The translations under genes and the position numbers were made by a program. From positions 1 through 9,880 of the forward strand of contig DAXO01000036.1 of assembly GCA_002506425.1 (NCBI GenBank): a stretch of 9,880 nucleotides of DNA, read 5' to 3'. Positions 4,476-9,880 of this stretch are shown here, one piece after another (position 1 is the stretch's first letter; every line of letters begins with the position of its first letter). The DNA is from Methanomassiliicoccaceae archaeon UBA480 (lineage in GTDB: Archaea > Thermoplasmatota > Thermoplasmata > Methanomassiliicoccales > Methanomethylophilaceae). A model generated the notes under the pieces. It made no database searches. It had not been told where the DNA came from and saw only the letters and a program-made list of their open reading frames with translations.

Positions 4476-7400
4476 TCTCCAGAGCTCCTTCGAATATCAT
4501 GCATGGAAGATGCTGGAGGCTCATGCTTTCCCCAAGGGCGGACCCTCCGCCCTCCTCGGAGAGATCGAAGCGTTCAAGGGGACCGTCAGTTCGCAGGTCC
4601 TCGTCATGATGGTGGATGAGCTGGCGGCGGCGGGTCTCGCCGACAGGGCATCTCTCAGGAAGGTCGTGTCAAAGAGCCGCGTCACCGACTGCGGCGCATC
4701 CGTCAGGGCGTGCGAGGTGCTCCTCGCCAAGGGAGACATCGACGGGGCCGAGGAGATCCTAGCGATGTCCGAAGGATCCCAGGAGAAGGTCCGCAGGTCC
4801 TTGGCCAGGGCCAGGATCGCGTTGGCGAGGGGCGATACCGCAGGAGCTTTCGAGGCCGCCAGTTGCGCCTACGGGTACGATCCTTCGTGCAGGGGCGCCT
4901 ACGACATCCTCATCCAGACCGATCCGACAGGAGGATGGCCGCAGAGGGAGAACATCCAGGATGTCCTTGAGGGGAGGAAACCGTCCCGTCCCCCGTCTTC
5001 GGGCCGCATGCAGGATCTCTATGCCATCTACTACGACTGGTTTTCCGGTCGCCGCGATGCGGCCACGAGGAAGCTGATAGAGAGCGGGTTCTACAAGGAC
5101 AAGGATCCAGAGTTCCTTCTGGCATCCGCCAGAATGTCCATGGATGAGAGGGACTGGCGCTCCGCCCTGATGGTTTATTCGGAGCTCATCAGCATGGAAC
5201 CTCCGCCGTTCGTCTATGTCGAGACCGCCGAGGCCGCCATGGGGGTGGGAGACATCGCCCGTGCACTCAGGTATCTTGAGATGGCCGACGGCCATCAGAC
5301 CCGTGTCCGCCGCGACGCCATCCGTGCGTATACGCTGATGGGTGACCGCAGAGGCATGTCCGATGCGATCAGGATATTCCTGGACAGCGAATCCAGCGGC
5401 TCAGACGAGTACGTGGCCGCTGTAGGCTTCCTGATAGAGAAGGGGATGGAGAGGGAGGCCTCGATGATCCTCGACAGGTATTCGAGATTCGTCGGGGACG
5501 ACTCCGATACGCTGACGATGCGCTCGGTCATGCAGATGAGGTCCGGCGATTACATATCTTCGCGCATCTCCGCTTGCAAGGCGGTCCGCGCCGACAAGAA
5601 CAACAACGCTGCCCGCGCTCAGCTGGCGAGGCTGCTGTATCTGACGGACAACGCAGAGGCTGCTAAGCGCGAATGCGAAGGCATCCTCGCAAGGGACGGA
5701 TCCAATGTGGATGCGCTCGCCCTGATGAGGGACCTCAGTATGTCCGAAGGGGACTATGAATCGGCGATAGCCGACTGCCGGCGTATTCTGGAGGTCGATC
5801 CTTCGGATATCCCGTCCAAGATGGCTCTCGCCGAGGCCATGTGCAGGAAGGGCGATGAGCAGAAGGCATCCGACGTCTTCCGCGATGTCCTCAGGACTGA
5901 CGGGTCGAGGGACCGTGCCGTATCCGTGGTCTCCGCCATGGTATCCTGCGGCATGTATCGCGATGCAGAATCCCTCAGCACGGTTCTCGAACGCACGTAT
6001 CCCAAGGATGCGATGCTCAAGAGGCTCAAGGGCAATGCCCAGTATGCTCTCGGTGAGTATCTCAAGGCGTCGGTTTCGTTCTCGGAGGCGGCCGTACTGG
6101 AGCCTCATGACCCTGTCCTATGGCATTCCAAAGGGATGGCGGACGAGGCCCGGGGGGACTTGGAGTCCGCCGAGGATGCCTACAACCGCGCCCTTCTGCT
6201 CGATCAGGGCGAAGCGGAGTACTGGATATCGAAGGCCGCCGTTCAGGAGAGGTGCAAGGACCGCTTCGGCGCCGTCGAATCCCTGAACCGTGCCATGGAG
6301 CTCGATCCGAGATCGATATATCCGCTTGTCAGGAAGGCGGTCATACTCGCCTCGTCTTCCAAGTTCCGCGAGGCGCTGTACTATGCAAGGAAAGCGGCGG
6401 CCATATCGCCCTCGGATGTGGGCGTGATGGACCTGCAGGTGGATCTCCTGGTGTCTTCGGACGATATGCAGGCCGCCGAGGACATGCTCAGGGCCAGGAT
6501 CGCAAGGGAGGAGACTCCCGAAGCATCCCTCAGGCTGGCGAGGATGCTCGTCTCGAAAGGCGACCGCGACGGCGCACTGGCCGTTCTGGACGAGGCCATC
6601 GCGCTCCATCCTGACAACGGGGCCCTGTCCGGCGAGCGCATCCGCGTTTCGGCAGGAGAGCTGGGCCCGAAGCCGGAGCCTGAGCCCGTGCAGGAGGTCC
6701 CCGTTCCTGAAGAGCCTGCTAAGCCGCCTGCGGAGGATCCCGAGGCTCTGTACGCCATGGCTTCCAACCTCCTCGACGCCGGCGACATCAAAGGCGCCAT
6801 GAGGGCGGTCGACCGTGCCATAACCGCGGATCCGAGCAACCCAGACTACCACTGCCTCAAGGCGAGGATAATCCTGGCCAAGGGCGATTACGAGGGGGCG
6901 TCATTCATAGCCGAGGGGGCTCTCAGGACGAGGCCGGACGATCCGGCTCTCCGCAGGGTCAACGCCCTGGCCAAGGAGGCCAAAGGCGATATGAAGAGCG
7001 CACTGGCCGAGATAGACCGCGCCATAGCGCATGGTCTCGACGATGCCGAATCCAACAGGATCAAAGCCCGTGTTCTGGAGAAGCTGGGGCAGCACGAGAG
7101 GGCGGCCTCCTGCTACGCCAGGGTGGTCTCCCTGGATCCCGAGGACCTGGACTCGGCCGAGGCCCAAGCCAGGCAGCAGATCGCGGTCGGCAACATGTCG
7201 GGAGCCTTCGGTACAGTGTCGTGGATCCTCCGCAGGGACCCGTCCCGCGAATCCGCGATACTCATGAAGGCCGAGATATCCGCGGAACGCGGCGATGATC
7301 CGGGGATAATGTCCGCCTATTCCCTGCTGTCGGCACTGCCGAAGATATCAGACGAATCCAAGGTGCGCATGGTCAGGATCCTGGAGGATAGCGGACACAA

Positions 7401-7932
7401 GGATGAGGCAAGGTCGCTCATGGGAGGCTCCCAGAAGAGCAGGAAGTACGACAATGCAGTCAAGAGGGCCGCCGAGAAGGTCCTCCGCCGCGCCTACATG
7501 ACTAAGACGTCCGCGTCCGATCCGGATATAATGGACGCACTGGGCCTCGAGCCCGCGCTGGCGGAGCAGGTGACGAGATATCTCGCCGATATCCCCGATT
7601 GCGGCACGATATCGCCGGCCATGCCGGACTTCGGATTCCTGGAGAGACAGTCGCACGATGTGGTGCTGAAGATGAAATGGTCGGATCTCGAGGGATCCCC
7701 CGATCTGCCTCTGGAGAAGGTGTTCTTCCTTGGCGGCTTCAGAGAGGCCGATGCGGCGAAGGACGTCGTCGCATATGTGAAGAGGGCGGTCCTCTCTCCG
7801 CCGGGGCAGGCGGACGACAGGCTGTCGGCCATGGCGATGAACCTGCTGAAGGGGATGTCGATCTACGAGATAATGTCGCAGTGCGACCTCGGAGTGTACG
7901 AAGCGGTGATCGTGAAGAATCTGATCGTGTGA
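4459..7932 (+). CDS. Large tetratricopeptide-repeat protein with unassigned C-terminal domain
   Basis: 1157 residues from the ATG at 4459, chosen because a TATA box ends 22 bases upstream. The in-frame ATG at 4411 would add 16 residues translated from promoter-like AT-rich DNA. No signal peptide or membrane segment is seen, so it is probably cytoplasmic. Nearly the whole length is TPR-like helical repeats with GD.E.A, A....AL.LDP spacing; the clearest run covers about 420-720 (for example GDLESAEDAYNRALLLD). A Pro/Glu-rich linker (about 736-760) is followed by a second TPR block (about 761-990). The last 155 residues are not TPR: a KRAAEKVLRRAY helix, a DPDIMDALGLE segment and a basic helical end, perhaps a DNA- or protein-binding fold. 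TPR arrays scaffold protein complexes; the partner is unknown. It converges with truD with no gap. Confidence 0.88.
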   Translation: MSGRPVLQSSFEYHAWKMLEAHAFPKGGPSALLGEIEAFKGTVSSQVLVMMVDELAAAGLADRASLRKVVSKSRVTDCGASVRACEVLLAKGDIDGAEEILAMSEGSQEKVRRSLARARIALARGDTAGAFEAASCAYGYDPSCRGAYDILIQTDPTGGWPQRENIQDVLEGRKPSRPPSSGRMQDLYAIYYDWFSGRRDAATRKLIESGFYKDKDPEFLLASARMSMDERDWRSALMVYSELISMEPPPFVYVETAEAAMGVGDIARALRYLEMADGHQTRVRRDAIRAYTLMGDRRGMSDAIRIFLDSESSGSDEYVAAVGFLIEKGMEREASMILDRYSRFVGDDSDTLTMRSVMQMRSGDYISSRISACKAVRADKNNNAARAQLARLLYLTDNAEAAKRECEGILARDGSNVDALALMRDLSMSEGDYESAIADCRRILEVDPSDIPSKMALAEAMCRKGDEQKASDVFRDVLRTDGSRDRAVSVVSAMVSCGMYRDAESLSTVLERTYPKDAMLKRLKGNAQYALGEYLKASVSFSEAAVLEPHDPVLWHSKGMADEARGDLESAEDAYNRALLLDQGEAEYWISKAAVQERCKDRFGAVESLNRAMELDPRSIYPLVRKAVILASSSKFREALYYARKAAAISPSDVGVMDLQVDLLVSSDDMQAAEDMLRARIAREETPEASLRLARMLVSKGDRDGALAVLDEAIALHPDNGALSGERIRVSAGELGPKPEPEPVQEVPVPEEPAKPPAEDPEALYAMASNLLDAGDIKGAMRAVDRAITADPSNPDYHCLKARIILAKGDYEGASFIAEGALRTRPDDPALRRVNALAKEAKGDMKSALAEIDRAIAHGLDDAESNRIKARVLEKLGQHERAASCYARVVSLDPEDLDSAEAQARQQIAVGNMSGAFGTVSWILRRDPSRESAILMKAEISAERGDDPGIMSAYSLLSALPKISDESKVRMVRILEDSGHKDEARSLMGGSQKSRKYDNAVKRAAEKVLRRAYMTKTSASDPDIMDALGLEPALAEQVTRYLADIPDCGTISPAMPDFGFLERQSHDVVLKMKWSDLEGSPDLPLEKVFFLGGFREADAAKDVVAYVKRAVLSPPGQADDRLSAMAMNLLKGMSIYEIMSQCDLGVYEAVIVKNLIV

Positions 7933-9240
7933 TCAGTAGTCCCTCATATCGGACTTCATGAACTCGCGCATTAGGCATGTGGCGTAGTTGCCCTTGGGCA
8001 GCGAGAACGACATCGTGTACGATCCGTCGGAGAAGGCGGCCTTGAGGTCCTTCACAGGACAGAGAATCTCCCTCCTCCCGCCTTTGGACGAGCATTTGGA
8101 CAGCCCCGGTATGACGAAATCCTGAGGCTCGAGCCTGTTGGCTTCGGCTATGCTCCTTTCAATCTCGCCGGGCTCGCCTTCAGCCAGGACGGTGTCCGAG
8201 CCGTAGAGGGCGGCTGTGACGAAGGCCCTCCCGGTTCTGACCTGTCTAGCGACGAGATCGACGTTCCTGCCTGTCGTGATTATGGGGTCGTCGTGGTCAG
8301 GCGTTCCGTCCGCGGACAGAGGAATGACGACATCCCCCTCGACGGGCCTGTCCAGAGGCAGTCCGCGCCCCATCCTCTCGCTGAGCATCTCGTTGAACAG
8401 ATACGACTGATAGGCGTGGACGAACATCATCTGGAGATTGGACGGCATGGCGGCTATCGCGTCCTTCCAGTCCCCTCCGCCGGCCAGCGTCTGGGCCATG
8501 ACCTTCTCGAACGACATCCTGTCGTCCATCGCAGCGGCGGCCGCTACCCAGTCCGTGCATCCCTCCAAGGATTTCCTGAGTTCGCGCAGCGATTCCTCCT
8601 CCTGCGGGGTGGAATACGAGATGTACGTGCGAACGGCACCTTCTATATCGCCGCGGACAAGCTTCTCTCCGACGAGATGGGTCACAGGCCTTATCGCTCC
8701 GAACCTCTGGACTCCGAAGTAGTTGGGGAATCCTCTGTTGGCGGCTATGGTGGCCATATCGGATTCGACGGAATCCCTGATCCCCGCGGCATCCATCGTG
8801 CAGTCTCTGACGGTGATCTCGAACGAGTTCCCCAGAAGGTCTCCAAGCTGGATGGCTCTGCTTCCGGTGTAGACGTCGGAGATCTCCACATCCTTGAGGG
8901 ATATCTTCGAGAGGTCCTCCGCAGGGCACCTGAACGACATGAGCTGCGTCGTCACGGCCCGCTTGTCCTTGGTGCCGGCGAATCCTATCCTCGTCCTGGA
9001 CATCCCCAGGCTGCGGGACATGATGCGCACCAGACGGTTGGTCTCCCAGTTGCGGCTGGTCACTGTGGCTATGGCGTATTCTCCTCCCTCCTTCCGTCTC
9101 GGAGGGTCGGAGATCTCGCGCACCACGAAGTCCTCGGGCTCGGTCTTGAGGTGGCCGCCGGTCCCGTCGGAGTCGCAGAGGTATCTGCGCATGCCGATAT
9201 CGGCTTCGGCAGTGCGGCATTCCCTGTACAGAACAATCAC
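7933..9240 (-). CDS. truD: tRNA pseudouridine synthase D (TruD)
   Basis: 435 residues, normal for archaeal TruD. It isomerises a tRNA uridine to pseudouridine (U13 in the bacterial enzyme). Family marks: HLKTEPEDFVVREI near 30-43, catalytic loop GFAGTKDKRAVTTQ with D92 as the catalytic Asp, NYFGVQRFG at 173-181, and the HAYQSYLFNEMLSERM helix at 275-290. The inserted TRUD domain lies between about 185 and 395. The start is GTG at 9240, overlapping the rpoL stop as GTGA, which implies translational coupling. A later ATG (residue 17) would cut a conserved N-terminal strand, so the GTG is preferred. Its stop codon abuts the stop of the convergent TPR gene. Confidence 0.95.
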   Translation of the reverse strand: MIVLYRECRTAEADIGMRRYLCDSDGTGGHLKTEPEDFVVREISDPPRRKEGGEYAIATVTSRNWETNRLVRIMSRSLGMSRTRIGFAGTKDKRAVTTQLMSFRCPAEDLSKISLKDVEISDVYTGSRAIQLGDLLGNSFEITVRDCTMDAAGIRDSVESDMATIAANRGFPNYFGVQRFGAIRPVTHLVGEKLVRGDIEGAVRTYISYSTPQEEESLRELRKSLEGCTDWVAAAAAMDDRMSFEKVMAQTLAGGGDWKDAIAAMPSNLQMMFVHAYQSYLFNEMLSERMGRGLPLDRPVEGDVVIPLSADGTPDHDDPIITTGRNVDLVARQVRTGRAFVTAALYGSDTVLAEGEPGEIERSIAEANRLEPQDFVIPGLSKCSSKGGRREILCPVKDLKAAFSDGSYTMSFSLPKGNYATCLMREFMKSDMRDY

Positions 9241-9494
9241 TCTTTGACGATGTGAGAGTAGTATTCGGATACGCCGTCGAGAGCGTTCTTGACCGCCTGG
9301 AGGGCGTCGCCGCTCTTCACCTTGACGTAGAGCTTCCTGTCATCGAGCTCGGGGTGGGTGTCGATGTATCTGACGAGCTCGACGTTCTCGTCGTCGTCGA
9401 GTGCCTTCATGAGAGGCGTGATGATGGTCAGATTGGCGCCCTTGAATCCGATGGTGGCGGAGTCCGCCGTCTTCTCGACAAGGTAGGTTTCCAT
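9237..9494 (-). CDS. rpoL: DNA-directed RNA polymerase subunit L (Rpo11)
   Basis: 85 residues, the full size of archaeal subunit L, counterpart of eukaryotic RPB11 and of part of the bacterial alpha N-terminal domain. Together with subunit D it nucleates RNA polymerase assembly. Seen: the N-terminal strand TYLVEKTADSATIGFKG, the LTIITPLMKALDDDENVELVRY helix-strand, the hallmark HPELDDRKLYVKVKSGD (about 47-63), and a final long helix. Start ATG at 9494 with a TATA box 27 nt upstream; the promoter lies between the ligase stop and this gene. It shares GTGA with truD, so the two are probably one transcript. Confidence 0.93.
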   Translation of the reverse strand: METYLVEKTADSATIGFKGANLTIITPLMKALDDDENVELVRYIDTHPELDDRKLYVKVKSGDALQAVKNALDGVSEYYSHIVKE

Positions 9495-9516
9495 GCCTTC
9501 GGGCTATGCCGTCGCC

Positions 9517-9524
9517 GTAATAAA
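9517..9524 (-). promoter_or_regulatory. TATA box of rpoL-truD
   Basis: On the minus strand this reads TTTATTAC, centred about 26-27 nt before the rpoL ATG and beginning only four bases after the ligase stop codon. It indicates a separate, leaderless rpoL transcript, possibly in addition to read-through from the ligase gene. Confidence 0.55.
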
Positions 9525-9528
9525 TGTT

Positions 9529-9880
9529 TCAGTCCCCGCTTCCGTCCCAATGGGTCTGATCGGCCGCCTTGGCATCATCGGAGCGGTCCTGGGCCCTGTT
9601 GTCTTCCGGCTTGCGGCAGGTGCACTGCTTCTTGTCTTCCATATACATCCCATCCGGCCCCGAGGGGCGCATCCTTGCCCTTCCTATCTGACATCCTCGT
9701 ATATAATCATGGATGGCGTCCGCTCGCTCGGAGCGGTCGGACAGGCCGTCCGAATCATGGGCCTGCATGCCGTACATCTCCACGATCTCTCCCACGGTGG
9801 TGCATTCCTCGGGCGACTTGTCGCTTCTCACGCGCCCGGTGAATCTCGGGAACCTTATCCCCAGCCCGTATCCCTCCTTG
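9529..9880 (-). CDS. lig: ATP-dependent DNA ligase, C-terminal part (5' end outside the window)
   Basis: 116 codons remain; the gene enters from the right edge in the frame whose first full codon is 9879-9877. The segment YGLGIRFPRFTGRVRSDKSPEECTTVGEIVEMY is the end of the OB-fold domain of archaeal ATP-dependent ligases, containing motif VI (RFPRF, then R.DK). Such enzymes seal nicks using a lysine-AMP intermediate in replication and repair; the catalytic lysine lies beyond the window. Homologues normally stop soon after EMY..Q. Here about 75 further residues follow, rich in Asp, Arg, Ser and Lys, with a QCTCRKPED pair of cysteines and a low-complexity end. There is no internal stop, so either the ligase has a species-specific tail or a frameshift has extended it. 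Confidence 0.88.
   Translation of the reverse strand, partial: KEGYGLGIRFPRFTGRVRSDKSPEECTTVGEIVEMYGMQAHDSDGLSDRSERADAIHDYIRGCQIGRARMRPSGPDGMYMEDKKQCTCRKPEDNRAQDRSDDAKAADQTHWDGSGD

Noticed and set aside
4759..6852. Several minus-strand open frames of 100-244 codons within the TPR gene
   Set aside because: They mirror the repetitive GC-rich codon pattern of the TPR gene and have no recognisable domains.
4459..7932. Possible DNA-level tandem repeats in the TPR gene
   Set aside because: The repetition is at the protein level (34-residue helical pairs) with diverged DNA; no direct DNA repeat was seen.
8293..9255. 320-codon plus-strand open frame opposite truD
   Set aside because: It is antisense to a clear TruD with its catalytic motif; no family resemblance and no promoter.
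1..9880. CRISPR array, insertion sequence, rRNA, toxin-antitoxin or prophage genes
   Set aside because: No regularly spaced repeats, transposase or integrase motifs, rRNA signatures or phage proteins were found on either strand.

Overview
The window looks like a chromosomal segment of a euryarchaeon. Evidence: an archaeal RNA polymerase subunit L (Rpo11), a TruD pseudouridine synthase, the C-terminus of an archaeal-type ATP-dependent DNA ligase, a tRNA-Gly with no encoded CCA, and TATA boxes 26-27 nt upstream of start codons. The protein set (giant TPR protein, dockerin-like substrate-binding protein, truD-rpoL next to lig) and the exclusive use of TGA stops would suit Thermoplasmata, possibly Methanomassiliicoccales. 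That placement is from memory of the lineage and was not tested.

Left part (1-4245), accessory and partly decayed: an elaborate 70-bp inverted repeat overlaps the 3' end of a membrane-anchored, metal-chelate type ABC substrate-binding protein with a paired EF-hand/dockerin-like module (minus strand). Diverging from it, across a 94-bp control region with two TATA boxes and a symmetric inverted repeat, run an intact FecC/BtuD-type ABC ATPase and an overlapping class I SAM methyltransferase (plus strand). Convergent with these is a dead cassette on the minus strand: a FecCD permease remnant with an internal in-frame deletion, then an ATPase pseudogene with a nonsense codon, a broken Walker A motif and a deleted Walker B motif. 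No intact permease is present in the window.

Middle (4246-4458): a tRNA-Gly(TCC) on the minus strand with its own TATA box. Its 3' end faces the accessory and decayed side. A short control region for the next gene carries an 8-bp inverted repeat, a TATA box, and a hairpin whose loop holds the start codon.

Right part (4459-9880), housekeeping-like: a 1157-residue TPR protein of unknown role (plus strand) converges with a minus-strand block reading lig, rpoL, truD. The TPR and truD stop codons abut in one palindrome, TGATCA, with no intergenic base. rpoL has its own TATA box and overlaps truD by GTGA.

The most unusual items are the nested palindrome at the left edge, whose two arms both spell the same protein C-terminus on opposite strands; the dockerin-bearing transporter lacking an intact local permease beside a decaying paralogous cassette; a 16-bp perfect palindrome at the ATPase deletion scar; the giant TPR protein with an unassigned C-terminal domain; and a polar extension on the DNA ligase.
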